DNA from: Lachnospiraceae bacterium 10-1
Lineage (GTDB): Bacteria; Bacillota; Clostridia; Lachnospirales; Lachnospiraceae
Direction: 5' to 3'
Length of the DNA stretch: 64,000 nucleotides
NCBI GenBank assembly: GCA_000403495.2
Contig: KE159818.1
Location: forward strand, 62,001 to 126,000
In this document: positions 53,783-62,165 of the stretch, in pieces
Layout of the letters: each line of letters starts with the position of its first letter
How positions within the stretch are numbered: position 1 is the stretch's first letter
Program-made: the position numbers and the translations under genes
Notes under the pieces: generated by a model
What the model saw: only the letters and a program-made list of their open reading frames with translations
Databases searched by the model: none
Told to the model about the DNA's origin: nothing

Positions 53783-54154
53783 TTAAGAACAACTCATCTG
53801 TATTCTGATGGTATCTGCAATTGCCGCTATGTATTCACTGTTCGTCGGTCTGCCCTGACCGCTTTTAACACAATATCCAAACAACCGCTCAAAGGTTTCC
53901 TTATTTCCTCTTTCCCATGAAATTTCAATCGCATTTCGTATTGCTCTTTCTACCTTGCAGTCAGTAGTATTATACTGCTTGGCTATCTCAGGGTAAAGCA
54001 ATTTTGTAACGCTTCCCACTACCTTCATGTCTTCCTCGGCAATCAGCACCGCACTGCGCACATATCTGTATCCCTTTAAATGAGCAGGAACTCCCATGTC
54101 CAGCATCATATGCGATACCATTTGTTCAACCTTTTTGCCAGTTTCATTATGCAT
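53783..54154 (-). CDS. Receiver-less Spo0A C-terminal (DNA-binding) domain protein
   Basis: A 123-residue protein that matches only the effector domain of Spo0A: LDMGVPAHLKGYRYVRSAV (~17-35), LYPEIAKQYNTT (~52-63), KVERAIRNAIEISWERG (~66-82, recognition helix region) and GRPTNSEYIAAIAD (~99-112). The phosphorylated receiver domain is absent. In Spo0A this domain binds 0A boxes and contacts RNA polymerase. Without a receiver it may bind DNA constitutively or compete with Spo0A. AAAGGAG lies 9 bases before the ATG, and a promoter lies at 54201-54229. pseC follows 41 bases downstream and may be co-transcribed. Confidence 0.85.
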   Translation of the reverse strand: MHNETGKKVEQMVSHMMLDMGVPAHLKGYRYVRSAVLIAEEDMKVVGSVTKLLYPEIAKQYNTTDCKVERAIRNAIEISWERGNKETFERLFGYCVKSGQGRPTNSEYIAAIADTIRIQMSCS

Positions 54155-54200
54155 ACCCGAAATCTCCTTTTCAATTAAGTTTCTTATAATTTGAGTATAA

Positions 54201-54229
54201 ATTATAGAAATGTCTGTGAAAAGTTGTAA
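54201..54229 (-). promoter_or_regulatory. Promoter of the Spo0A-domain gene
   Basis: On the minus strand TTACAA (54229-54224), 17 bases, then a perfect TATAAT (54206-54201). The start codon at 54154 is ~45 bases beyond. No clear 0A box (TGTCGAA) was found beside it. Confidence 0.6.
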
Positions 54230-54250
54230 TTCATCGCGTTTTCCCGAATT

Positions 54251-54904
54251 TTAACATTTTATTTCATATTTTTTGAAAAAATTACAAAAAAAGCACTTAA
54301 ATCCATTCTCTGATACCAGATTATCCTGTGAATTCTCTTCCATATCATAAAAATACTGCTTTGTTTCCTTATCAAGAGAAATGCTGTCAAGAGGAAACCC
54401 TGATACCCTTTTTTGGTGAGGTACATCTGTAAGCAAAAACTCTTTTCCCCATAAATTTTCCATCATGCTTTCTTCTCTGATCTCCTCGTTCCAAATCAGA
54501 CAAATGGCATTTTTATATCTGGCTTGAATCAAACCATATTTTTTTACTAAATTTATATAATGAACTAATAGTTCATCATCACTTAGCCTGCCGCTTCCTC
54601 TTCCTCTCACATGAATTCCCGGCTGCTCACTTTCTGGAAGCGCCTCCCCTGTAGAAAAATTCCAAAGATACAGGCCGCTGTCACAGGAAAATACAGGGCT
54701 TTTAAAAAGACGGAAATAACTTTCCGCCTTCAGTCTGGCATTTTCAAGCTGATCTTTCCCTGTTTCTTCAACACAGGAAAGAAATATCCCCATCTTATCT
54801 GCTGCTGTCCCTGCTCCTGTTATTCTGATCGGGATCCCCTCAAGTGTCCTCTCCATATATGCTATTTTTCCTAAATTTTCTGTTCCGTAAATTATTTCCT
54901 TCAT
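54251..54904 (-). CDS. Ham1/RdgB-like non-canonical purine NTP pyrophosphatase
   Basis: A 217-residue protein of the Ham1/RdgB (ITPase) fold: YGTENLGKIAYMERTL (~6-21) as the TxNxxK-like phosphate loop, EETGKDQLENARLKAESY (~46-63), FSCDSGLYL (~72-80), and GIHVRGRGSGRLSDDELL (~96-113). It should hydrolyse deaminated or oxidised purine nucleotides such as (d)ITP and XTP. It differs from standard RdgB (SHR replaced by other residues near the end), so it is a divergent form. It starts 12 bases before... downstream of the glycosylase stop at 54917, consistent with a small nucleotide-repair operon. Confidence 0.75.
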   Translation of the reverse strand: MKEIIYGTENLGKIAYMERTLEGIPIRITGAGTAADKMGIFLSCVEETGKDQLENARLKAESYFRLFKSPVFSCDSGLYLWNFSTGEALPESEQPGIHVRGRGSGRLSDDELLVHYINLVKKYGLIQARYKNAICLIWNEEIREESMMENLWGKEFLLTDVPHQKRVSGFPLDSISLDKETKQYFYDMEENSQDNLVSENGFKCFFCNFFKKYEIKC

Positions 54905-54916
54905 TTGGCACCCCTC

Positions 54917-55450
54917 TTATTTTGCAGGCTTATATCTGCCATCATCCACAATAAAGCGCCATAAAATATCTCTGTATTCTTCTGTTGCGTAATCAATTCC
55001 CACTCTTTTTGCTGTCACATATAAAGGCCGGCATCCGTCATCCTCCAGCCAAAGCTCTCTTGAGCCTGCCATATCTTCTCCATTTAAAGACCTGTCTATC
55101 TTCATGGCACGCGTCAGCTTGCCCGGCCCATTATACCCAGTCACCCCGCGAATCAATACTGCCTCCGGGTGTCCTTCTTTTCCGCTGACCACATTAAAAA
55201 GGCAATGCATCCCATAACAAAGATACACATAAGAGGTTCCTCCCTTTTCATATAGAACCTTAGTGCGCTGGGTTTTCCCTTTGCTGGCATGGCAGGCAGT
55301 ATCCTCCTCGCCATAATAGCATTCTGTTTCCATAATTCTGTATTTTAATATGCCCTGCCCGGTTCTTCTGCACAAAAGCTTACCCAGCAGCTGCGGCGCC
55401 AGTATAACTGCCGGCTGGCTCAAGATTCTTCGTCCCAGTCTCTTTGCCAT
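54917..55450 (-). CDS. 3-methyladenine DNA glycosylase (Mpg/AAG family)
   Basis: A ~177-residue protein of the AAG fold: PAVILAPQLLGKLLCRRT (~13-30), METECYYGEEDTACHASKG (~40-58) with the catalytic Glu, SYVYLCYGMHCLFNVVSG (~73-90) and AVLIRGVTGYNGPGKL (~98-113). It excises alkylated purines and hypoxanthine in base-excision repair. AAAGGAG before the ATG at 55450 decides the start. Its pairing with a Ham1-like NTPase suggests joint removal of damaged purines, from the pool and from DNA. Confidence 0.88.
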   Translation of the reverse strand: MAKRLGRRILSQPAVILAPQLLGKLLCRRTGQGILKYRIMETECYYGEEDTACHASKGKTQRTKVLYEKGGTSYVYLCYGMHCLFNVVSGKEGHPEAVLIRGVTGYNGPGKLTRAMKIDRSLNGEDMAGSRELWLEDDGCRPLYVTAKRVGIDYATEEYRDILWRFIVDDGRYKPAK

Positions 55451-55519
55451 ATACGCTCCTTTATTCCCGGCAGAAGGCACAAACCGGCATATAATTACCA
55501 TTTACACACGAATTTGCTG

Positions 55520-55621
55520 CTACACGCTTATATACTCCAGATAATCTTCTTCGCTGGCAAACAGCATATAGCTTCCTTCTACCATTCCCATATATCCATT
55601 ATTAACAACATATCCTTTCAT
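55520..55621 (-). CDS. Small 33-residue conserved-looking protein
   Basis: ATG at 55621 with AGGAGG 7 bases ahead, stop at 55520. The peptide starts MKGYVVNNGYMGMVEG and ends YLEYISV; it is tyrosine- and acid-rich, with no signal peptide or membrane segment. A motif of the GYMG...YMLFASEEDYLEY kind recalls a small uncharacterised protein I believe recurs in Clostridia, from memory only. It sits between the Na/Pi cotransporter and DNA-repair genes, on their strand. Function unknown. Confidence 0.65.
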   Translation of the reverse strand: MKGYVVNNGYMGMVEGSYMLFASEEDYLEYISV

Positions 55622-55694
55622 AATACTGCCTCCTGTTATTCTAATTTATTTTCTATCATCAGAATAGCATTACAGCAGTCCTATAAAACGGACT

Positions 55695-57467
55695 TTATGG
55701 CAATTGATATTGCTCGCTTAAATGATTTACCTGTGCAATGAACTCAACGTTATTTTTCTTGGTCAAGTTGTACTGGTACTCATGGGTGTCAAAGTTCTCT
55801 TCGTTTAACTGCAGCAGGCAAAGTGCAATATTGGAACAATGATCCGACACTCTTTCATAATTAGTGGTGATATCTGAAAGAATAAAGCCCATTTCAATGG
55901 TACATTTTCCTTTTCTAAGCCTCTTTATGTGGCGTTTTTTCATTTCTGAATTTAAATAATCAATCACTTCTTCCAAAGGCTCTACCATACCGGCCAGTTT
56001 CAAGTCTTCTTCCTGAAAAATTCGTACGGAAGTGTTTACAATATCCTTAATTGCCCCTGTGAAAATAACCAGCTCTTCCTGTGCCTTCTTAGAAAAAGCA
56101 AGCTTTTTCTCATACATTTCCCTTGCAGACTCCATAATATTTATGGCATGATCTGAAATTCTTTCAAAATCTCCAATACAATGAAGAAGCACGGAAAGCT
56201 CCTGACTGTCTTTTTCTGAAAGATGCTTGCTGCTTAATTTAACCAAATATGAACCCAGTTCGTCCTCATAGTAGTCCACCAGTTCTTCCAGCTCTATTAC
56301 CTTTTCCGACTCTTTCTGATCAAATTTATCAATCAGCTCCATTGCCAGAAACAGAGCGTCTCTTGCATGGTTTGCCATGTCAATGGCTACATTTCTGCAT
56401 TGCTCCAGTGCAAAACCCGGCGTGCTTAAAAATCTGGCATCCAAAAGATGAATTTCTTTCCTTCCTTCTTCCCCTTCCTTCTTTTCTTCTTCTGTTTCAG
56501 GAATTGTCAGATACACAAGTCTTTCCAAAAGAGAAGTAAAAGGATATATGATAATAACTGCTGCCACATTAAATGCACTATGTATCACCGCAACCCCCAC
56601 CGCACTGGCCGCCTGTCCTAAAAATTCAAAATGAACAAATGCATTAATGGCATAGAAGACTGCCATAAATGTTACTGTTTTTAATATGTTATAGTAAAGA
56701 TGAATCAGTGCCGCCCTTTTTGCCCCCTTGTTCCCTCCGGCACCGGAAAGAAGCGTAGGCATACATGCCCCTACATTTTCTCCCATGATAATAGGAATTG
56801 CAGTAGCATAGCTGACTGCTCCCGACGCACATAATGCCTGAAGGATACCTACGGATGCGGAGGAAGACTGAATAACCGCTGTCAGAATAAGACCTGCCAG
56901 CATCCCCAGAACAGGATTGGAAAACATCAAAAGGGTATCAGAAAATTCAGGACTCTGCGCAAAAGGCGTCACTGAATTGGACATGGTGTCCATACCAAAC
57001 ATCAGGACTGCAAATCCCACCATAATCGTACCAACATTTTTATGGATCTCCTTTTTTCCTCTATGAAGAATGCATATTCCAATAATTGCAAGGATAGGTG
57101 AAAAAGATGAGGGCTTTAAAAACTGAAAAAACAGACTGGAACCTTTTACATCTGATAAACTCAAAATCCATGCTGTTACGGTAGTCCCCACATTTGCGCC
57201 AAGAATAACGCCTACTGCCCGGGACAGCTTCATAATTCCCGAATTAACAAAACCTACTACCATAACAGTTGTAGCCGAAGAAGATTGAATTACTGCAGTT
57301 ACGCCTGCCCCCAGCAAAATTGCCATTAATTTGTTGGAGGTCAGTTTCTCCAGAATAATTTCCAGCTTGCCGCCAGATGCCTTTTTAAGACCGTCTCCAA
57401 GCACCTCCATTCCATATAAAAAAAGTGCAAGACCGCCTATCATCGTCAGTATACTAAAAATATCCAT
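55695..57467 (-). CDS. Na/Pi cotransporter family protein with PhoU-like domains
   Basis: A 590-residue protein. The membrane part (~1-310) has two inverted repeats with the QSSSATT motif (VIQSSSATTVMVVGF, ~59-73) and QSSSASV (~202-208), the mark of NptA/PF02690 sodium-phosphate symporters. A soluble C-terminal part (~340-555) contains two PhoU-like helical bundles (e.g. LLHCIGDFERISDHAINIME and ITTNYERVSDHCSNIAL, with E/D-R-x-x-DH metal motifs). It probably imports phosphate or sets phosphate sensing. It follows AraC by 83 bases on the same strand. Confidence 0.88.
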   Translation of the reverse strand: MDIFSILTMIGGLALFLYGMEVLGDGLKKASGGKLEIILEKLTSNKLMAILLGAGVTAVIQSSSATTVMVVGFVNSGIMKLSRAVGVILGANVGTTVTAWILSLSDVKGSSLFFQFLKPSSFSPILAIIGICILHRGKKEIHKNVGTIMVGFAVLMFGMDTMSNSVTPFAQSPEFSDTLLMFSNPVLGMLAGLILTAVIQSSSASVGILQALCASGAVSYATAIPIIMGENVGACMPTLLSGAGGNKGAKRAALIHLYYNILKTVTFMAVFYAINAFVHFEFLGQAASAVGVAVIHSAFNVAAVIIIYPFTSLLERLVYLTIPETEEEKKEGEEGRKEIHLLDARFLSTPGFALEQCRNVAIDMANHARDALFLAMELIDKFDQKESEKVIELEELVDYYEDELGSYLVKLSSKHLSEKDSQELSVLLHCIGDFERISDHAINIMESAREMYEKKLAFSKKAQEELVIFTGAIKDIVNTSVRIFQEEDLKLAGMVEPLEEVIDYLNSEMKKRHIKRLRKGKCTIEMGFILSDITTNYERVSDHCSNIALCLLQLNEENFDTHEYQYNLTKKNNVEFIAQVNHLSEQYQLP

Positions 57468-57550
57468 TTTTCCAATCCCTCCGGATGTATGTAAAAAGCT
57501 GATATATTTGTTATTCTACACTATTTCCCTCTTTTTGAATATAGGCATTT

Positions 57551-58426
57551 TTAATTTTCCTGCTTTTGCTTTCTGAATTCGCTTCTATGCTGAATCGGAG
57601 TTTTCCCTGTTGCCTTTTTAAAAGCCTGGGAAAAATAAGACTGGGAAGAAAAGCCAAGCATGGTAGAAATCTGGGCAATAGAACAAGTGGAAGTTTCCAG
57701 CAGCGACTTTCCTTCCTGTATTCTCTTTTGAAGAAGATAATTAATAGGAGAAAGACCTGTATATTTGGTAAAAGCATGGGCCATATAATATTTATTCATG
57801 TGCGTAAGGGATGCCAGCGTATCCAGCGTAATATTTTCCGCATAATTGGCATCCAGATAATTTTTAATCTGGGTACATTCCCTGTTTAAAACCTTATGGT
57901 TGTTCTGAACAATGGATAAATTGTCGTTTCTAAGCATACATACCAAAAGCACTTCCAGAAGATTCTGGCAGACCGTCTCATAGTTCTCCTCTTTACCGGT
58001 TATTTCCTCCAGCATAATATTTAGATAAGCATACACATTCGCATTCTGCGTGTTATATTTATAGACTGCTCCTGCAGGAGTCTGCATGTAAATGCCATCC
58101 TGGGCTGATGCAATATTTTCAAAAGAAAAAGAAAGCCCGTCTATTCCCAGTACAATATATTCCAGTGGTGATGTCCGCAAAGATTTTTCCGTATGCTGTA
58201 CATGAGGGTTAATAACAACCATGTCATTTTTTCCCACAGGAAATTCCGATCCTTCTGCCACAAAAGAACCACTGCCATTTACCACATAAAATAATTCGCT
58301 GAAAGGATGTGAATGAAAAATGCTCTGCCAGTCCCCTTCGTATTTCGAAGTTGAAACATATAAAAGCTTGGATCTTTCGAAATAAGTAGGTTTAATATTT
58401 TCTATTCTGTGTCTGGTATTTCCCAT
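57551..58426 (-). CDS. AraC-family transcriptional regulator (cupin plus HTH)
   Basis: A ~291-residue protein. The N-terminal cupin-like sensor region (FHSHPFSELFYVVNGSGSF, ~37-55, and VINPHVQHTEKS, ~72-83) is followed by two C-terminal HTH motifs (ITLDTLASLTHMNKYYMAHAF, ~199-219, and IAQISTMLGFSSQSYFSQAF, ~249-268). It is divergent from the sugar ABC operon and is its likely regulator, sensing a sugar or sugar phosphate. AAAGGA before the ATG at 58426 sets the start; an upstream in-frame ATG at 58453 is less supported. Confidence 0.85.
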   Translation of the reverse strand: MGNTRHRIENIKPTYFERSKLLYVSTSKYEGDWQSIFHSHPFSELFYVVNGSGSFVAEGSEFPVGKNDMVVINPHVQHTEKSLRTSPLEYIVLGIDGLSFSFENIASAQDGIYMQTPAGAVYKYNTQNANVYAYLNIMLEEITGKEENYETVCQNLLEVLLVCMLRNDNLSIVQNNHKVLNRECTQIKNYLDANYAENITLDTLASLTHMNKYYMAHAFTKYTGLSPINYLLQKRIQEGKSLLETSTCSIAQISTMLGFSSQSYFSQAFKKATGKTPIQHRSEFRKQKQEN

Positions 58427-58489
58427 TTTAGTTTCCTTTCCATAAATTGACATTAAGCATTTTTGCCATTTTTACCTAATATAGCAAAG

Positions 58490-58518
58490 TTTATATATTT
58501 TGTCTATGTATATTTCAA
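58490..58518 (-). promoter_or_regulatory. Promoter of the AraC-family gene
   Basis: On the minus strand TTGAAA (58518-58513), 17 bases, then TATAAA (58495-58490). A second overlapping TAGACA/TATATT pair lies slightly downstream. Confidence 0.5.
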
Positions 58519-58752
58519 TGCTAAAATATCTAAAATTTGCGAAAAAAATAGAAAAGCAAAATACAAACACAATATATAGAGAAAAGTAGTATAAATATTG
58601 TACTTGACTATTTTATTTTAACGATATGCATAAAAAAAAACATAATTATCCCTTTTTCATATATGGCTTGCACAAACGCAAAAACTAAATGTTTTAAATT
58701 TAAGTGAAAAATCCTAAAAGCAATATATATAAAATATCGAGCAATAATACAG

Positions 58753-58781
58753 TTGATTCTATATATACTTTTTTATATACT
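58753..58781 (+). promoter_or_regulatory. Promoter of the sugar ABC/GH112 operon
   Basis: TTGATT (58753-58758), 17 bases, then TATACT (58776-58781). The expected start of transcription is near 58788, about 64 bases before the first start codon. Confidence 0.6.
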
Positions 58782-58812
58782 AAAGATGCATTTTAAAAAT
58801 ATATAAAATGTC

Positions 58813-58828
58813 TGCACAATTTTGTGCA
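58813..58828 (+). promoter_or_regulatory. Palindromic operator-like or leader-hairpin element
   Basis: TGCACAA-TT-TTGTGCA, a perfect 7-base inverted repeat placed ~25 bases after the predicted transcription start and just before the ribosome site. It does not match a cre consensus. It may be a repressor or activator site or a short mRNA hairpin. Confidence 0.55.
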
Positions 58829-58851
58829 CAAATTTTAAGGAGGAATTTATT

Positions 58852-60261
58852 ATGAAATTGAAAAAAGTAATTTCAGCATTACTCGTAATGACCATGACTG
58901 CATCCTTATTTGCAGGATGCGGCAGCAAGACCGAAGATGCTCCGGCTGCTACGGAAGACACTTCCACAGAGGCAGCACAGACAGAAGAAGAAGCACCTGC
59001 TGCTGATGCAGAAGAAGAACCTGCACAGGTAGAAGAACAGGTATTAAAGGTTGCTGCTTTTGAAGGCGGTTACGGCGCTGATATGTGGTCTGAAGTAGCA
59101 GCAGCTTTTGAAGCTTCCCATCCTGGCGTTACCGTAGAGCTGACCATTGACAAAAAGCTTGAAGATGTAATCAGCCCCAGCATGAAAGCCGGCGATTATC
59201 CTGACGTTGTACATCTTGCAACAGGACGTGAAGCAGCCCTTACAGAAACACTTACTAAGGAAAACGCACTTCTTCCTTTAACAGATGTTCTTGAAATGAC
59301 AGTTCCTGGTGAAGATGTTAAAGTAAAAGACAAAATCATTCCTGGTTTCCTTGATACTTTAGCTACAAATCCTTATGGCGACGGCGTAACCTACTACGCT
59401 CCCATGTTCTACAGTCCTTGCGGTTTGTTCTACAACGCAGGCCTTCTTAAGGAAAAAGGCTGGGAAGTTCCTACTACCTGGGAAGAAATGTGGGCATTAG
59501 GCGACACAGCAGCAGCAGAAGGTATCGCACTGTTTACATATCCTACAACCGGATACTTTGATGCATTTACATATGCAGCTTTAGCTTCAGCAGGCGGTTC
59601 CGATTTCTTTAACAAATGTATGACATATGAAGACGGTATCTGGGAAAGCGCAGATGCAACCAAAGTATTCGAATTAGTTGCTGAACTTGCAAAATACACA
59701 GAAAGCACTACCGTTGCAAACGCAAACAACGACAACTTTACAAAGAATCAGCAGTTGATTCTTGACAACAAAGCAATCTTCTGTCCTAACGGAACATGGC
59801 TTCCTGGCGAAATGGCAGAAGCTCCCAGAGCAGACGGATTTGAATGGGGCTTTATGGCAATCCCTGCTGTTAATGCAGGTGGTTCTGGATGTTCCTTCTG
59901 CTGGTTCGAGCAGATGTGGATTCCTGCAGCAGCAGAAAATCAGGATATGGCAAAAGAATTCGTAGCTTATATGTACTCTGATGAAGCAGCTCAGATCTTT
60001 GCAAAATCTACAGCAATTCAGCCTATCGCTGGTGTAAGTGATTACCTTGAAGGTGATAACAAAATGTTCTACAGCATTTATGACAACGGTGCAACCGCAG
60101 TTATGGGTGGATTCGCAGCAACAGCACCTGTAGAAGGCGTTAACATGTTAGATACTTTATGCGGAACAGTTAATAGTATCGTAAGTGGTGACAAGACAGT
60201 TGCTGAATGGCAGGCAGCAGTAGAAGAAGCTAGTGATAAATTAAGAGCAGCAATGGAATAA
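58852..60261 (+). CDS. Sugar ABC transporter substrate-binding lipoprotein
   Basis: A 469-residue protein with a lipoprotein signal peptide: basic start MKLKK, hydrophobic stretch and lipobox LFAGC with the lipidated Cys at 23. An acid- and alanine-rich linker (~27-66) tethers the binding domain, which starts near VLKVAAFEGGYGADMW (~67-82). The fold is the carbohydrate uptake-1 (CUT1) type. With the GH112 enzyme downstream, the substrate is probably galacto-N-biose, lacto-N-biose or another disaccharide of mucin or milk glycans. GGAGG lies 8 bases before the ATG. Confidence 0.85.
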   Translation: MKLKKVISALLVMTMTASLFAGCGSKTEDAPAATEDTSTEAAQTEEEAPAADAEEEPAQVEEQVLKVAAFEGGYGADMWSEVAAAFEASHPGVTVELTIDKKLEDVISPSMKAGDYPDVVHLATGREAALTETLTKENALLPLTDVLEMTVPGEDVKVKDKIIPGFLDTLATNPYGDGVTYYAPMFYSPCGLFYNAGLLKEKGWEVPTTWEEMWALGDTAAAEGIALFTYPTTGYFDAFTYAALASAGGSDFFNKCMTYEDGIWESADATKVFELVAELAKYTESTTVANANNDNFTKNQQLILDNKAIFCPNGTWLPGEMAEAPRADGFEWGFMAIPAVNAGGSGCSFCWFEQMWIPAAAENQDMAKEFVAYMYSDEAAQIFAKSTAIQPIAGVSDYLEGDNKMFYSIYDNGATAVMGGFAATAPVEGVNMLDTLCGTVNSIVSGDKTVAEWQAAVEEASDKLRAAME

Positions 60262-60272
60262 TCGTTTAAGGG

Positions 60273-60308
60273 GTGCTCCGAAGGTCTACGCCTTTGGAGC
60301 ACTTTTTT
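60273..60308 (+). terminator. Rho-independent terminator after the binding-protein gene
   Basis: GTGCTCCGAAGG and CCTTTGGAGCAC form a 12-base stem (one G-U) around TCTACG, followed by six T. It lies 12 bases past the stop codon but within the operon, so partial read-through would give much more binding protein than permease. Confidence 0.85.
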
Positions 60309-60365
60309 ACAATCAAGTGCAGCGTTTGTGCAGCATGCAAAGTGTTTGAAAACGGAGGTATGGAT

Positions 60366-61259
60366 GTGAAAAAGGGCAAAGCAAGAAGCGTTTTTATCGG
60401 GGTATGTGTGGCACCGGCAGTCATATTATTTATTATCTTTATGCTGATTCCCACCTTTAATGTATTTAAAATGTCACTGTATAAATGGGGAGGCTACTCC
60501 AATAACAAGGAATTTGTAGGACTAAATAATTTTAAGATTCTGATAGAAGATATGAACTTTTTCCGTTCCTTCCAGAACACAGTCCTGTTGATTACCTGTG
60601 TGACAATTGTAACAATGGCACTTTCTTTAATTTTTGCAGCAATTTTATCCAGAGAAAAAATTAAAGGACAAAATTTCTACAGAATTATATTTTACATACC
60701 TAACATTTTATCAGTTGTAGTTATCTCAGCAATTTTTTCAGCGATTTATGATCCTAACAATGGTCTTTTAAACAGTATTATTGGAATTTTCAGAGGCAGC
60801 GACAAGCCTCCCATCCTCTGGTTAGGAGATCAAAAGCTTGTAATCTACAGTCTTGTAATTGCTATGATCTGGCAGGCTATTGGTTACTATATGGTTATGT
60901 ATATGGCCAGTATGGCTAGTGTTCCTGAAAGTCTTTATGAATCAGCAAACTTAGAGGGAGCAGGAAGAATACAGCAGTTTTTCTCCATCACTCTGCCACT
61001 TATCTGGACCAACGTAAGAACCACTTTGACATTCTTTGTTATCAGCTCTATCAACTTAAGCTTCCTGTTTGTAAAAGCACTTACAAGCGGTGGACCGGAT
61101 GGCGCTACAGAAGTGTTCTTAAGTTATATGTATAAACAGGCTTACACCAATTCCTCTTACGGATATGGTATGGCAATCGGCGTTGTAGTATTTTTATTCT
61201 CCTTTGGCTTATCGGCAATCGTTAACCTTGCCACCAAGAGAGAGCCTTTGGAATTTTAA
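60366..61259 (+). CDS. Sugar ABC transporter permease (MalF type)
   Basis: A ~297-residue CUT1 permease with six membrane segments and the EAA loop (ESANLEGAGRIQQFFSITLPL, ~194-214). GGAGG lies one base before an ATG at 60360 but 7 bases before GTG at 60366, so the GTG is chosen. It pairs with the next gene to form the translocation pore; no ATPase is encoded, so a shared MsiK-type ATPase is probably used. A short TTTGTGCA half-site of the leader palindrome occurs at 60325-60332, before this gene. Confidence 0.87.
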   Translation: MKKGKARSVFIGVCVAPAVILFIIFMLIPTFNVFKMSLYKWGGYSNNKEFVGLNNFKILIEDMNFFRSFQNTVLLITCVTIVTMALSLIFAAILSREKIKGQNFYRIIFYIPNILSVVVISAIFSAIYDPNNGLLNSIIGIFRGSDKPPILWLGDQKLVIYSLVIAMIWQAIGYYMVMYMASMASVPESLYESANLEGAGRIQQFFSITLPLIWTNVRTTLTFFVISSINLSFLFVKALTSGGPDGATEVFLSYMYKQAYTNSSYGYGMAIGVVVFLFSFGLSAIVNLATKREPLEF

Positions 61260-61270
61260 GGAGGGGGACA

Positions 61271-62152
61271 ATGAAAAAGAGAAAAGAAATGAGCTTCGAT
61301 ACCTTATACAAGCTTTTTATATATGTTGCCCTGCTGACACTTGCTATCAGCATTATTGTGCCGGTGGGCTGGGTATTTCTTGCATCCATTAAGGAAAATT
61401 CCGAATTTTATGGAAATCCCTGGACCATGCCGAAAGGCATTTACTTCCAAAACTTCATTGACGCTTTTGAAAAAGCAAAAATGGGTGAATACTTTTTGAA
61501 TTCCGTATTGGTAACCGCATTAGCTCTTGCTATTTTACTTATTGTGGCACTTCCTGCCGCATATGTGCTTGCCAGATACCGTTTCAGAGGCAGTAAATTA
61601 ATTAATGTAATGTTTATGGGAGGTTTGTTCATCAATGTGAACTATATTGTTGTTCCCATCTTCCTTATGTTTGTAGATGCAGATAAGTTTTTAAAAGGAC
61701 TTGGAGGCGATGGATTTTTCTTAAATAATCTTTTCATCGTAGCTCTTGTATATGCATCCACTGCTCTTCCATTTACAATTTATCTGTTATCCGGCTTTTT
61801 TGTCACTATACCAAAGGATTATGAGGAAGCAGCATATGTGGATGGCAGCGGTTATTTCAGAACAATGGTTAAAATCATGATGCCTATGGCATTGCCAAGT
61901 ATTATTACAGTTATTCTTTTTAATTTCTTGTCTTTCTGGAATGAATATATTATTTCCATGACGCTGCTTACCAAGGATTCTAAAACACTTCCGGTAGGCC
62001 TGATGCAGTTGATGCAGGCGCAAAAAGCTGCAGCCAATTATGGACAGCTTTATGCAGGACTGGTAATTGTAATGCTTCCTACTCTAATTTTATATATTAT
62101 GGTTCAGAAAAAACTAACACAGGGCATGAGCCTTGGTGGATTAAAGGGTTAA
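61271..62152 (+). CDS. Sugar ABC transporter permease (MalG type)
   Basis: A 293-residue CUT1 permease with six membrane segments and the EAA loop (YEEAAYVDGSGYFRTMVKIMMP, ~180-201). It starts 11 bases after the first permease with GGAGGGGG ahead of the ATG. The C-terminal residues (LTQGMSLGGLKG) are typical of MalG-like proteins. Same substrate assignment as its partner. Confidence 0.88.
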   Translation: MKKRKEMSFDTLYKLFIYVALLTLAISIIVPVGWVFLASIKENSEFYGNPWTMPKGIYFQNFIDAFEKAKMGEYFLNSVLVTALALAILLIVALPAAYVLARYRFRGSKLINVMFMGGLFINVNYIVVPIFLMFVDADKFLKGLGGDGFFLNNLFIVALVYASTALPFTIYLLSGFFVTIPKDYEEAAYVDGSGYFRTMVKIMMPMALPSIITVILFNFLSFWNEYIISMTLLTKDSKTLPVGLMQLMQAQKAAANYGQLYAGLVIVMLPTLILYIMVQKKLTQGMSLGGLKG

Positions 62153-62165
62153 TAGGAGGACCGTT

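Larger units (their letters stand above)
58427..58851. other. AT-rich divergent regulatory region between AraC and the sugar ABC operon
   Basis: 425 bases with no credible gene, very AT-rich. It holds the AraC promoter (58490-58518, minus), the operon promoter (58753-58781, plus), a palindrome (58813-58828) and a half copy of it (TTGCACAAA at 58668-58676). This length suits multiple AraC binding sites. Confidence 0.7.

Noticed and set aside
58813-58828. Palindrome as a CcpA cre site
   Set aside because: The centre is TT rather than CG and the outer bases do not match the cre pattern.
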